This document shows, piece after piece, positions 32,740 to 43,560 of a DNA stretch of 64,000 nucleotides. Numbering within the stretch: the first letter of the stretch is position 1; each line of letters opens with the position of its first letter. Source of the DNA: Ascaphus truei (taxonomy: Eukaryota; Chordata; Amphibia; Anura; Ascaphidae); contig CM071570.1 in the NCBI GenBank assembly GCA_036426205.1, positions 57,332,926 through 57,396,925 on the forward strand, in the 5' to 3' direction. The notes below the pieces were generated by a model. It saw only the letters and a program-made list of their open reading frames with translations, had not been told where the DNA came from and made no database searches. The translations under genes and the position numbers were made by a program.

Positions 32740-34260
32740 AAATTCGAGAAGGGATTTTCCAAAGCGTTACCGTAACCAAAGCCTCAAAGGGTTGGGGGGG
32801 GGGTTGGGTGAGTCATGTGCAGTAATCAGCTAGCTCCCATCTCAAAGAGGATTACACGCAGGCACAATGAGGCTTTGTAGCTCGGCTATAGACGGATTAA
32901 GAACACAATGACTAACTTCAGAAAATTAACGACTCTGTGGAGGGGGGTTGGGTGACTCATGCACAATAAGCAGCAAGCTCCCATCTCAAAGAGGATTAGA
33001 GTACACGCCGGCGCAGTGAGGCGATTGACACTCGGCTAGGGACGGATTAAAAATACAATGACTAACTTCAGAAAATTAATGACTCTGTGGAGGTGTCTGT
33101 CGATAAGAGTTTGTGTGTGCGTGGGGGAGGGATGAAGGATTAGTTGTGCAGCAGTTCAAAGAAATTACATAGAGTAGAGTACAGTACAGTAATTTCAAAA
33201 GGCAGTTCATCATAATACTGTAATTTGATCCCTACACCCCCAAATACAGAACATAAAAAGAACACAAATCAACAATGTGCAGGCAAACGCACAGCTTAAA
33301 TATCGTAATATCAAGATTGTTTTTGCAGGCTTGTGGATAAAATAACAGTTAAAAAATAACTAAAAATTTTTTTTTGGGGGGCACTCAAGCAAGCAGTGGT
33401 GGGTGAAGTTACAGGCGCATGAGCAGTAATCAACTAGCTCCCATCCGAAAGAGGATTACACAGGCGCATAGAGAGGTGATGCTCTATGCAAATAAAATTC
33501 GAGAAGGGATTTTCCAAAGCGTTACCATAAACAAATCCTCAAAGCTCCCATCTCAAAGAGGATTAAACGCAGGCGCAGTGAGGCTTTGAAGGTCGGCTAT
33601 GGACGGATTAACAACACAATGGCAAGATTCCGAAAATGACCGACTCTGTGGAGAGGGGGGGGGGGGTGGGTGAGTCATGCGCAGTAAGCAGCTAGCTCCC
33701 ATCTCAAAAAGGATTACACACAGGCGCAGTGAGGCTTTGTAGCTCGGCTATGGACGGATTAAGAACACAATGTCAAGATTCAGAAAATTAACGACTCCGT
33801 GGAATTTCAAATCCTTGAGCTAGCCTTGTGTGTGTTCATGGGGGAGGGGGCTACAGGGTACAGCTGCATGAAGTTCAAAGATAAAGACATATTTTAATTT
33901 CAAAAGACAGTTCATCATAATAATACACCCCCAAATTCAGTACGTACAGTAAAAAGCACATAAATCAACCATGTGCAGTCAAACGCACAGGGTCGCAGTC
34001 AAAAGCTACAGCACAGATTGAATATCATAATACAGTAAGATGGTTTTTGCAGGCTTGTGGAGAAAAAAAAATTACAATAAAATTTTTTTTTTTACATTTT
34101 TTTTGGTCACTCACTCAAGCAATCAAGCAAGCAGTGGGGGGCGAAGTAACAGGTGCATGCGTAGTAATCACCTGCTGTCAAGCAGGAATGTGATTGAAAC
34201 CAGACACACGTTCAAAGGAATGGTGTGGGAGAGATGTACTGCATTGTAGAGAAGATAAGA
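32740..34260. repeat. Right subterminal tandem repeat array
   Basis: Units of about 140-150 bp share gctagctcccatctcaaagaggattacac, ggctttgtagctcggctatgg, ggattaagaacacaatg and gaaaattaacgactctgtgg. Full or near-full units start near 32791, 32941, 33540 and 33660, with a partial one at 33395. A longer interspersed unit (acacccccaaat ... gtttttgcaggcttgtgg) occurs at 33230-33345 and 33925-34060, giving a higher-order pattern. Confidence 0.8.
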
Positions 34261-34344
34261 AGTTGAAATACCCTGCAGTGCAGTTAATTATCCTGAGCGA
34301 GGGGAGATCTGTATATGCCGAAATGTGACACTGTTACAGTACTA

Positions 34345-34517
34345 TACACGCCTATGCGCTTTCAACAATTTTCAAATGAGACATACTGTACAGCAGCACA
34401 GCACTGCAAATGCATGTATTCTTTAAATATGGAAATTTACAATTACTGCGCGCGCACACACAGACTGTGTACTGATGTAGGTTGAACCGCAAAGGTATTA
34501 GACTTCCAAGACAACAG
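34345..34517. repeat. 173-bp block duplicated across an assembly gap (copy 1)
   Basis: Identical by eye to 34540-34712. It is best explained as the same DNA placed on both sides of an unresolved gap. Confidence 0.85.
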
Positions 34518-34539
34518 NNNNNNNNNNNNNNNNNNNNNN
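34518..34539. other. Assembly gap (22 N)
   Basis: A run of 22 N flanked by identical 173-bp sequences. Confidence 0.98.
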
Positions 34540-34709
34540 TACACGCCTATGCGCTTTCAACAATTTTCAAATGAGACATACTGTACAGCAGCACAGCACT
34601 GCAAATGCATGTATTCTTTAAATATGGAAATTTACAATTACTGCGCGCGCACACACAGACTGTGTACTGATGTAGGTTGAACCGCAAAGGTATTAGACTT
34701 CCAAGACAA

Positions 34710-34908
34710 CAGCTCGCAAACGGCCCCCTAGGTTTTTACACGGCATTGCAGTATTGCAGACGGCGAGAATAAAATGCTAAAATCACGAGCGCTAAAATAA
34801 CGCAATTCACTCCGGGCGAAACAAACAGAAAACCGCACCTAACCGGGATTATCTGAGAGCCGCGGATCTAGCCGACTTAGACTCAGGTCGGCCGCCACTG
34901 TATACAGT
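34710..34908. repeat. Right terminal sequence of the large transposon
   Basis: About 195 bp beginning acagctcgcaaacggccccc and ending cggccgccactgtatacag. A homologous segment lies at 62310-62515, with tacacggcattgcagtattgca and aataacgcaat.ca.tccgg shared. Both end in tgtata. It is interpreted as the terminal region of one transposon family. Confidence 0.55.
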
Positions 34909-34911
34909 TAC

Positions 34912-35215
34912 ATGCTATGGAGCCTGCGCTTCGCTCTGTTTTTTGTTCATAGATTTCATAGTGGTTGGCTATACCACTTATCTGAAGCTGCAAAGTGCTC
35001 CCTGGATCTGTTTTTGTTAGAACTATCAGCTCTCTGGATTTCTAATTGGAACATTTTTTTGGACTTATCCTTTTATCACTGGTCACATTATGGTTTGTTG
35101 TAATATATAGTTTTAGTTTAATATTTAAGTATTATTATTTAAGTATATTAATTTTACATCTTATATCACTAATCACTATATTCCACCTTAGCGCTACATC
35201 TTTGTGTGTGTACAA
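34912..35215 (+). repeat. Possible 3' end of a PLE-like non-autonomous element
   Basis: An AT-rich segment ending in agcgctacatctttgtgtgtg. This resembles the GCGC-containing 3' ends of the hammerhead-bearing elements at 22.17 kb and 41.03 kb. No ribozyme is attached. Confidence 0.3.
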
Positions 35216-36026
35216 TATAACAAAGATACGCCCTTTCCTCTGTTGCTCGACTGCTAAAACTTTGTCTCAGGCCCTCATTCTCTCCCGCCTCGATTACTGT
35301 AACCTCCTGCCATCCGTCCTTCCTGCCTCTCACCTGTCTCCCCTACAATCTATCCTAAATGCTGCTGCCAGAATCACTCTACTATTTCCGAAATCTGTCT
35401 CAGCGTCTCCCCTGCTGAAATCACTCTCCTGGCTTCCTATCAAAACACACATCTCACACTCAATTCTCCTCCTCACTTTTAAAGCTTTACATTCTTCTTC
35501 CCCTCCTTACATCTTAGCCCTAATTTCTCGCTATGCACCATCCCGACTCTTGCGTTTTGCTTAAGGATGTCTTCTTTCTACCCCCTTTGTATCTAAAGCC
35601 CTCTCCCGCCTTAAACCTTTCTCACTTTCTGCCCGCACCTCTGGAATGCCCTTACACTCAACACGCGACTAGCATCCTCTCTTTCCACCTTTAAGACCCA
35701 CCTTAAGACACACTTGCTTAAAGAAGCATATGAGTAACACCGTGGCTAATACTATACACAATACATAAAGCTTGCCCCCTGCAGATGCACTTACCTGAAC
35801 GCTCTCCTACTGTCTCTGTACGTTCTCCCCACCAATTAGATTGTAAGCTCCCTGGAGCAGGGACTCCTCTTCCGAAATGTTACTTTTATGTCTGAAGCAC
35901 TTATTCCCATGATTTGTTATTTGTATTATTTGTTATTTATATGATTGTCACGTGTATTACTAATGTGAAGCGCTATGTACACTAATGGTGCAATATAAAA
36001 GACATACATACATACATACATACATA
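35216..36026 (+). pseudogene. L2/CR1-type LINE 3' end, 5'-truncated
   Basis: The plus frame reads the RT thumb/C-terminal block: TAKTLSQALILSRLDYCNLL, LQSILNAAARITLLF, SLSWLPIKTHI and LTFKALHSSSPPYI (35216-35563). After a frame change comes the block LASSLSTFKTHLKTHLLKEAYE-type sequence (about 35660-35735). The 3' UTR has ttagattgtaagctccctgg, and the element ends in a (cata)n tail at 36002-36026. It is typical of a 5'-truncated LINE insertion and is younger than the copy at 8.2-9.6 kb, judging by its better-preserved frame. Confidence 0.85.
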
Positions 36027-36029
36027 TCT

Positions 36030-36530
36030 GCACATGTATATATATATATACAGTATATATATTTATTCATATCTACACATGCATATATGTATTGAAATGG
36101 TAAATGTGTTTTGAAGTAAATGTAATATATCTTCTAAGAAATCCCCAAACGCACCACAGCTGTCTGCTCTGTGAGAGCCATGAAATATTGTTGATGAAGG
36201 CACTTCAGGGAGCTAGGTGATTCATCTAAAATTAGATAGCCAGCTCAAACCTCCAAATGTGCTGGTGTGGCTGTGCTAATCTAGTTTGTTGAATGAGCGA
36301 TGCAGTAGAGAAAATTGTATTGCAATGAGTCTGCGCCACAGACATCTGAAAAAGAAAGCTTTGAACCAGTTCAATAGGACTTTATATACCGTAATTCCAA
36401 AACATATCAAATAAATCCTTGGAAAAATGAACACTCTAGCTAACATGCTATCAGCTCTATGTATCAATGTATTTTAAACTTAAACCACTTCAGACAGGAC
36501 ATATTTTCTGCTGCAAATAAAAGAGACAAT
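36030..36530. other. No recognisable feature
   Basis: AT-rich start with (TA)n, then single-copy-looking sequence. Confidence 0.35.
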
Positions 36531-37899
36531 GGGGGCTATGCACTAAGCAGTGATAAGTTGTTTTAAGAGCGCAAATTGCTTTTAGAACGTGAAGTTCCGC
36601 CGAGCGCTATGCACTAAGCCGCGCAAACAGGCACGTTGCGCTCTAAAACGGGCTTTTTCTTGAAATTTTTTCAAAGTCCAACTTTGCTCGTACGATCAGC
36701 TGTTTGCGCTGAATCCTGCCCTTCTGCGGGATTCACTAAGCAACGCAAACTGATCGTACATGAAAGTTGCGCTGAATAAAGCTCACCAGCTAAGGGCAGG
36801 TGATAAAAAAAAGCTGGACTTAGAAAAAATTCTTTGTTTACCTTTTTGCAGGCGCAAAACCAATACAACAGGCCGGCGGGTGTCCCCGGCTGACCCCACA
36901 GGGGTCCCCGAGGGAGGCTGGGGGTCACGTGGGTGTCCCCGGCTGACCCCGCGTCCGTCCCGGGGTCCCCGCGGGAGTCCCGTGGTACCCGCGGGCCTGC
37001 GGTACCAATGTTGTGCCAACAAAAATACTAAACAATATTTCTAACTAAATACACCCCCCTAACACATACAGTACAATAATGTGCAAAATAACTATTATCC
37101 AGACATGGATAATAGATTATTTGCCCATTATTAAACACTGCATTAGCATACCTAAATAAAGTCAATAAAAACAGCAGCCAGCTAATGCAATGAATACAAG
37201 CAGTAACAACATCAACAATTATTTAATTAAACCATTAACCAATGAAACCAATTAATTCCTAAACCAACTCAAAATGAATAGTAACACTAACCAATCAAAC
37301 CAATTAATTACAACAACATTAATAAATGTAAACATTAAAAGACAAAGAAATACATTCAAACAATCTCTGAAAGAACCATAAAACGCATTAGCTAACATAA
37401 TACAACATTAACTACAAACGAACACCAATCGCAAACATTTTATTACATTAAGCATGAAAAAAACAAACAATGACATCCACATAAGAAACTGACATTAAAA
37501 AAACCAACAGCAATACCAAGCCAGAAATGCCCCCAAATATTGTCATAATAATGTATTAATCTGTACCCTAAAGTGGTACAGATTAATATATTATCAGTCA
37601 ATGTGCCTCCCCCAAAAAATCAACAATCACATCCAATGAAAAAACCTGTAAAAAAGACATTTACAAACATTCAATATATTACTTAACATTAGAAGCGGTG
37701 GCCCTCCGACTCCCGGGGAAACAGGAAGCTCACGTACCTTGAAGGCCTCCAACAGCATCCGATGCCATCCGTCATGAAGATCCGGATCAGGTACCCAAAT
37801 CTTCTTTTTTCTTTCTTTAATCACCTTCTTCTATCTTCATCTGTCACCATTTCTTTATCTTCTATCTTCACCTGTCAATCCAAAAAAAACCATTGTAAA

Positions 37900-38220
37900 A
37901 AACCTTCATTTGCCTTTAAGATGACGTCACAAAGCCTGCGTCACATGGTATTTCAGCCAATCAGATCGTGGAAACCAATTCTACACTCTGATTGGCTGAA
38001 ATACCATGTGACGCCGGCCATCTTGGATTTTGTGACGTCATCTTAAAGGCAAATGAAGCACAGCCATTCTGATTGGCTGGCATCATTCCCTTTAAGTGAC
38101 GTCATGTAAAAAAAAAAATTCAAGTCGGAACATGGTTTGAACAGCCAATCAGGTGGCTGTTAACCCTTTTGAGGCTAAATGTGACGTCACAGGTCCTATT
38201 TAAGGCCTTGACGCCTCATT
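37900..38220 (+). promoter_or_regulatory. Promoter-like core in the foldback loop
   Basis: Within 320 bp there are four TGACGTCA (CRE) palindromes (near 37922, 38035, 38098, 38181) and four CCAAT/ATTGG boxes (near 37959, 37989, 38073, 38143). A TATTTAAGG lies at 38196. The part 37905-38060 is itself a palindrome. This arrangement resembles an RNA polymerase II promoter; what it drives is unknown. Confidence 0.5.
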
Positions 38221-39159
38221 TGAGCCCAAGAAGACGACGAGACAACATCGGTTGGGATTTACCATGGGGTTTTTTGGATTGACAGATGGAGATAGGAGAT
38301 AAAGAAGATCAAGAAATGGTGACAGATGAAGATAGAAGAAGGTGATTAAAGAAAGAAAAAAGAAGATTTGGGTACCTGATCCGGATCTTCATGGCGGATG
38401 GCATCGGATGCTGTTGGAGGCCTTCAAGGTACGTGAGCTTCCTGTTACCCTGGGAGTCGGAGGGCCACCGCTTCTAATGGTAAGTAATATATTGAATGTT
38501 TGTAAATGTCTTTTTTTAAAGGTTTTTTCATTGGATGTGATTGTTGATTTTTTGGGGCAGGCACATTGACTTATAATATATTAATCTGTACCACTTTAGG
38601 GTACAGATTAATACATTATTATGACAATATTTGGGGGGCATTTCTGGCTTGGTATTGCTGTTGGTTTTTTTATGTCAGTTTCTTATGTGGATGTCATTGT
38701 TTGTTTTTTTCATGCTTAATGTAATAAAATGTTTGCGATTGGTGTTCGTTTGTAGTTAATGTTGTATTATGTTAGCCAATGCGTTTTATGGTTCTTTCAG
38801 AGATTGTTTGAATGTATTTCTTTGTCTTTTAATGTTTACATTGATTAATGTTGTTGTAATTAATTGGTTTGATTGGTTAGTGTTACTATTCATTTTGAGT
38901 TGGTTTAGGAATTAATTGGTTTCATTGGTTAAAGGTTTAATTAAATAATTGTTGATGTTGTTACTGCTTGTACTCATTGGATTAGCTGGCTGCTGTTTTT
39001 ATTGACTTTATTTAGGTATGCTAATGCAGTGTTTAATAACGGGCAAATAATCTATTATCCATATCTGGATAATAGTAATTTTGCACATTATTGTACTGTA
39101 TGTGTTAGGGCGGAGGGGGGGAGGGGGGTCATGTATTGATGTTTGTTAATAATTTTTTT

Positions 39160-39455
39160 ATTATACATTTTAATTATAGTGTAGATGTGCAGGGGGTCTC
39201 TGGAGCTGACCCGCGTTGGTTTCAGGTCCGAGGACCCCCTACTTCAGGAGATACAGGCCCCTTTATGGGGTGCCGGTATCCCCTGCACTTTCAAGCGTCC
39301 GCGTCACGTGACCGGGACATTGAAATTCTGCAGGGGATACCGGCACCCCATAACGGGGCCTGTATCTCCTGAAGTAGGGGGTCTTCGGACCTGAAACCAA
39401 CGCGGGTCAGCTCCGGAGACCCCCTGCTCATGTACACTATAATTAAAATGTATTT
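39160..39455. repeat. Palindrome inside the right part of the foldback
   Basis: Arms ggggtctctggagctgaccc...gtatcccctgca and tgcaggggatac...gggtcagctccggagacccc are reverse complements of about 115 bp around a short loop near 39295-39330. Confidence 0.85.
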
Positions 39456-39782
39456 ATTTAGTGTACGATCCGCCTGTAACAGCCTTGCATGGAGATGGCA
39501 AATCTCCATGCAAATGTTACATGCGGCTTTTTTTTCAGCTAGCGTACGGGAAGTTTCAGTGCGCTAGCAGAGGGAAAATACATTGCACGCACGATAAGCC
39601 AATTTTGGGCACGTCCGATAAAAAATCGGCTGAGGGCCTTAGTGAATAGTGCCGCCGGCTTCATTTTTTATCGGACGTGCTAATTGGGGCAAACTGGGAT
39701 CAAAATACTTTGTTGCATAGATGGAAATGCTTAACAAAACACAAAACCACAGCAAGCTTTTTTTGGGAACCCCTGAGCCTCC

Positions 39783-39785
<3 letters not shown>

Positions 39786-39824
<39 letters not shown>
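39786..39824. repeat. (TA)n microsatellite
   Basis: TA dinucleotide run. Confidence 0.95.
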
Positions 39825-39825
<1 letters not shown>

Positions 39826-39996
39826 TATAAAACACACAAAAAAGTATGTTGCTCAACACATAATATATATGGTTAACTCAAGCCCTTAAATTTATACTGA
39901 CTATTAGGGTAAAATAAAATATAAACCCCAAATGAAATCAGCTTAAAGAAAATATAAAGAAGGGAACCTGATGGTGCTAGGGGATAATGAAAAATA

Positions 39997-40690
39997 TGAA
40001 ACACACAATTGAAAATGACAAAGACAATCCCCTTAGTGGCACTCTAAATTACACCATAAACAATCTACAAAAAAAGATTAAGCTTAAAGAACCACATGCT
40101 CTGCGAGTCAGAAAAAGACAAGATTTTATTGAAATAACAGCAAGACACACTAACTTAAAAACATAAACATACTAATGACAGCCAAAAAAATTAATATATA
40201 GAAAAAGACTACTAATCAAGGAATGCTATGTGTAAAACAAAAAAGCTAGAATGTGTCTAAATCAAAATATATTAATAAATATGTAATGACACCAGAAAAG
40301 CTTAATGTAACAAAAAAGTATAAAGACAATACAAAAATGTATGTATCCCTGCTGGCAGTGCAAAGCACTGCAAGGACAGATAATGCCGAAACAGCAAGGA
40401 GAGGTAATACTCAGCTGCAGCTTAATTGCGTGAGGCATGTGTCCATATAGTTGTAGTGGATGTATTCCAGTGCTTGCTCATAGCGAAATAGGAAAAGTCC
40501 ATAATGCTGCAGCAGGTCCTTTTAGAGTCAAACCGAATAAAGATCACATAAAGGCTGTCTAGTAGTGAACACTTTTTCTGATGCAGAGCGTTTGGTTCTT
40601 TAAGCTTAATCTTTTTTTGTAGATTGTTTATGGTGTAATTTAGAGTGCTACTAAGGGGATTGTCTTTGTCCTTTTCAATTGTGTTTTCAT
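39997..40690. repeat. Inverted repeat, ~120-bp arms
   Basis: Arms 39997-40121 and 40571-40690 are reverse complements, sharing gacaatccccttagtggcac and aagattaagcttaaagaacc, around a 450-bp centre without a recognisable gene. Confidence 0.8.
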
Positions 40691-40743
40691 ATATATATAA
40701 TATTATATTATATATATATTATATATCCATAATATATATATAT

Positions 40744-40786
<43 letters not shown>
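40691..40786. repeat. (TA)n-rich microsatellite
   Basis: AT-dinucleotide arrays with short interruptions. Confidence 0.95.
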
Positions 40787-40789
<3 letters not shown>

Positions 40790-40936
40790 TGGTTGACAAA
40801 TCACCAAAAAATCTACTCGCCACACAAAAAATCTACTCGCCACCTAGTATCAACATGTGCTGCTTGGGCCAATATTTACTCCCGCCGGGTTTAAATCCAC
40901 TCGCCTGGGCGAGCAAATGTATAGGTTTGTCGAACA

Positions 40937-40939
<3 letters not shown>
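40787..40939. mobile_element. Short TA-flanked MITE
   Basis: Starts CAGTGGTTGACAAATCA after TATA and ends TTTGTCGAACACTG before TATA, so the ends are inverted repeats with TA on both sides (Tc1/mariner-like). It contains a short direct repeat, aaaaaatctactcgcc, twice. About 150 bp, no coding capacity. Confidence 0.65.
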
Positions 40940-40983
<44 letters not shown>

Positions 40984-41018
40984 GATATATATATTATATA
41001 TATATATATATATATATC
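40940..41018. repeat. (TA)n microsatellite
   Basis: TA array continuing past the MITE. Confidence 0.95.
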
Positions 41019-41923
41019 CAAAGAGAATGACCTAGGCGCAAGTGGAGACAAGAAAAAACAAACATAGGGTAGTACGTTCTAACAAATAAACCGCCAGAAG
41101 GTATGATATGCACTCACAGCGTATAGGATAAAATCAAGCCTTGTATCCACTCTGGGATCTGGAACGAATTATGATGAATCTGGAACAGCTGGTCATCCAC
41201 AGTAAATGCAATCTCGTGCATAAAATCACATGCAGGAAGAGAGGTAAAACACAAATATAGCGTAACACAGTTTATTAAAATTGTTAATAAAAATAACTAT
41301 AAGTAAAAGACTCACACTCTGTGAGATATCATAAAACTTTTGAGAATTCTGAGCATCTCACACTCATTAGGAAATAGTAACACGTTGCAGATTTTCTCAA
41401 CAGTCCTTGGTATGTTGATTAGTAACCAATGAGGAAATAAGTCCTGGTTGTGATTAGTAACAAACACACTTGGTGTCTCTACTTTTAACTGCTCCACACA
41501 GTCTCCTTTTATGAGTGGTATCTCTCCGTTAGTATCGACCTACATAGGTCTCTCTCACTGCACCTAATGTGCGTATAGTACTCACGGTACTTAGAGATAG
41601 GTGCTGTCCGTTTTTCTCAATCAGCTAGGTGTTTCTTGCTTCCCACGAAGAATCCTCACTGTTCCTCCGGTTGCCCACGTCTCCTGGGGACGTTCCGTAA
41701 CACGTGACGACGCGATGACGTCACTCCTTCTCGCGAGAGTTCCTCCGGTGGGCTGTGGGAGCGGTGCCTCGGTCCTCTGCACTGCAAATCTCACCGCATG
41801 CAAATAATGGGACAAATGGCCACCCGCACCTCTCAACTGTTGTCTGCTACTACTCCTGAGTATCCTGTGTTCACTCTCTGCAAACCACGCCCTACGCGTT
41901 TCTCCGTTAGGCTTCGTCAGGGG

Positions 41924-41926
<3 letters not shown>
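41019..41926 (-). mobile_element. Non-autonomous PLE-like element with hammerhead
   Basis: On the minus strand it begins with the hammerhead (core 41898-41920). A GC-rich leader with two short cggagga repeats follows, then AT-rich body containing aataaa (near 41270), ending gcgcctaggtcattctctttgg at 41019. Both ends abut TA repeats. No open frame of interest. It is the same type as the 62.76-63.38 kb insertion but of different sequence. Confidence 0.6.
41889..41926 (-). ncRNA. Hammerhead ribozyme-like motif
   Basis: The minus strand reads AGCCC-CTGACGA-AGCC..GG-GAAAC-GCGTA-GGGC. Stem I would be GCCC/GGGC and the cleavage triplet GTA. Stem II is weak (GCC/GG). Confidence 0.6.

Positions 41927-41928
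<2 letters not shown>

Positions 41929-41962
<34 letters not shown>
41929..41962. repeat. (TA)n microsatellite
   Basis: TA array adjoining the ribozyme end of the element at 41019-41926. Confidence 0.95.
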
Positions 41963-41965
<3 letters not shown>

Positions 41966-42195
41966 AAAAAAGAGTGCTATTGAGTGTGGCATATGTATAC
42001 AACAGACAACAGAGAAGTACAATGCTACATCCAACATGACAGAAATACACAGTAAAATACTTATCCTGTATATTCTCTTGAAAAAGGGTCATTTAGTTTA
42101 ATCCTTTGGCCAAAGCGTTGTAAGCTTGCGAGCCACGACAAGGCAGACACCCGTTTGCAATTCCTAACACTATCATATAAAATACTAATAACCTC

Positions 42196-43556
42196 TGTAG
42201 CAGGGTCCCCCCTGGCCTTCCTCACCTGCGCAGAGTAGCGGATACCCCCGCACCATGTCAGGCAGTTGCAGGGGCGATCGCGGCTCCCGGCGGCATCAGT
42301 GACAGGGCGCCGCCATCTTGTGCGCGTTTGCGCATGCGCAGTGCGTGTTTGCAGTTGCGGAGGCCATTTCACCTAGTGCAGGAAAGTGTAGGGAGGCAGG
42401 AAGGACCCCTAGAAGTCGTGCATGCGCAGTTAGGGCGATGCGGAGGCCATTACAGGTTTGCACATACTCCACGGAGAGTAGCAGCGGCCATTATAGTGCG
42501 CACACTCGGCCCCAATGTTAAAGAGGGCCATAAAGGACTACAATTCCCAGCAGCCTCTGGGGACTGCCCTTTCACCTTGGTCACAGGCAGCCAGACAGCC
42601 AATAGAGCTTGCAACTTCTCCTGCTGGAGAAGGATACATTGTTGTGTGCTGTCAGGAAGCAGACTGTGAAGCACATGAGTTAGTCAGGCTAAGGAGACAG
42701 TGGGGGAAGGCCAGAAATCCCCAGGCTAGAGCTGAGGCCCTGACTCCCCACTAGTGATGGTGGGTGTTCATAGGGACAGGCCCTTAGGTAAGGACCCTGT
42801 GCTCCTTCAGCTGTGCAGTTCCTTAGAGCAAGGAGAGACCCTGTGCAATTCCTTAAAGCAGGGAGAGACCCTGTGTAGTTTCTTAGTGCAGGGACCCAGT
42901 GAAAGGGTTAGCTGCATGTTCCTGTAAGCTGTGTTGCTGATCCAGAGACTGTCCTTACGGTGGGACATCCGGCGGGACCCCATCCCACGCGGAGGTACAG
43001 ATCAGCGCTGGACCAAGCGGCGCCGGTAGACCCTTTGCGAAGACACCCAGGTGTAGAGACACTTGGGCAGGTATTTACAACCTTCCACACGTGCACCAAC
43101 TTTAACTTGCTCCTCACATGTGACAGGCCTGTTCACACACTTGGGTGGGCTTGGACTCTTTGGACACGGGGTTGGGAAGGGGGTGTAAAGGTATAGCCCA
43201 GTTAGGGGCAAGGTTATAGTTGCCAGCTAGTGGCAGGGGGTAACACGGCTGTGTTACTATACAGTATGATGTGATGTGATGTTATTGTTTTGCCCATATT
43301 GTAAACCTGTGTTATATATACCTTGGTGTGTGGTTCATATAAGTTGGTCCTGTGTAGGGGACATTCTACACTCCTAGAATCCTGCACAGGTGGAGGCGCT
43401 GTAATTATAAGATCATTCCAGAGGATTCACCCCAGGCTCTCACTCGCGGATGCTCAGACCTCTTGTGAGTCTAACAGGTACTGCACCACACCTGGTAACA
43501 TATAGGTTCTCCCTCACATACGCTCTATACGCGATTGGTGGGGAATACCCGTTACA
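42196..43556 (+). repeat. Solo LTR of the TGTAGC/GTTACA family (copy 4), TSD CCTC
   Basis: 1361 bp starting TGTAGCAGGGTCCCCCC and ending CCCGTTACA. CCTC lies immediately before (42192-42195) and after (43557-43560), a 4-bp target duplication. It is GC-rich with repeated gcatgcgca words in the first 300 bp and three tandem 'agagaccctgtg' units near 42830-42880. The box GGTGGAGGCGCTG is at 43390, about 165 bp before the end. It is the best-bounded member of its family in the window. Confidence 0.7.
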
Positions 43557-43560
43557 CCTC

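Larger units (their letters stand above)
25690..34904. mobile_element. Large putative DNA transposon: intron-containing Tc1-type transposase plus divergent BEN-like gene
   Basis: Two divergent genes (transposase 29925-31884 plus; accessory gene 27485-29700 minus) sit centrally between two repeat-rich, non-coding flanks. The left flank (25690-27480) and right flank (32700-34904) share short CpG-rich GCGCATGCGC-like words. The right end reads ...GGCCGCCACTG followed by TATACAG, so on the reverse strand the element would begin TA|CAGTGGCGGCC, a Tc1/mariner/pogo-like terminus. I could not find a matching left terminus, so the left boundary (25.69-26.3 kb) is uncertain. The unit could also be two nested elements. 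A solo LTR (28831-29438) interrupts the minus-strand gene. Confidence 0.55.
36531..39653. mobile_element. 3.1-kb foldback DNA element
   Basis: The outer ends are inverted: gggggctatgcactaag (36531) versus ccttagtgaatagtgcc (39637-39653). The words gcactaag and ttcactaag recur inside the left end. Long internal arms at 37059-37890 and 38268-39107 are reverse complements over about 830 bp with few mismatches. A second palindrome sits in the loop and a third at 39160-39455. No transposase is encoded. GC-rich tandem gtccccggctgacccc units lie at 36875-37010. Confidence 0.65.

Noticed and set aside
32760..33810. CRISPR-like array
   Set aside because: Repeats are long (140-150 bp), divergent and contiguous without unique spacers; the setting is eukaryotic transposon DNA.
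40571..40610. ctgatgcagagcg as another hammerhead core
   Set aside because: No GAAAC follows at the required distance and no stem II can form.
40645..41067. 140-residue frame with Ile-Tyr repeats
   Set aside because: Translation of TA arrays and a MITE.
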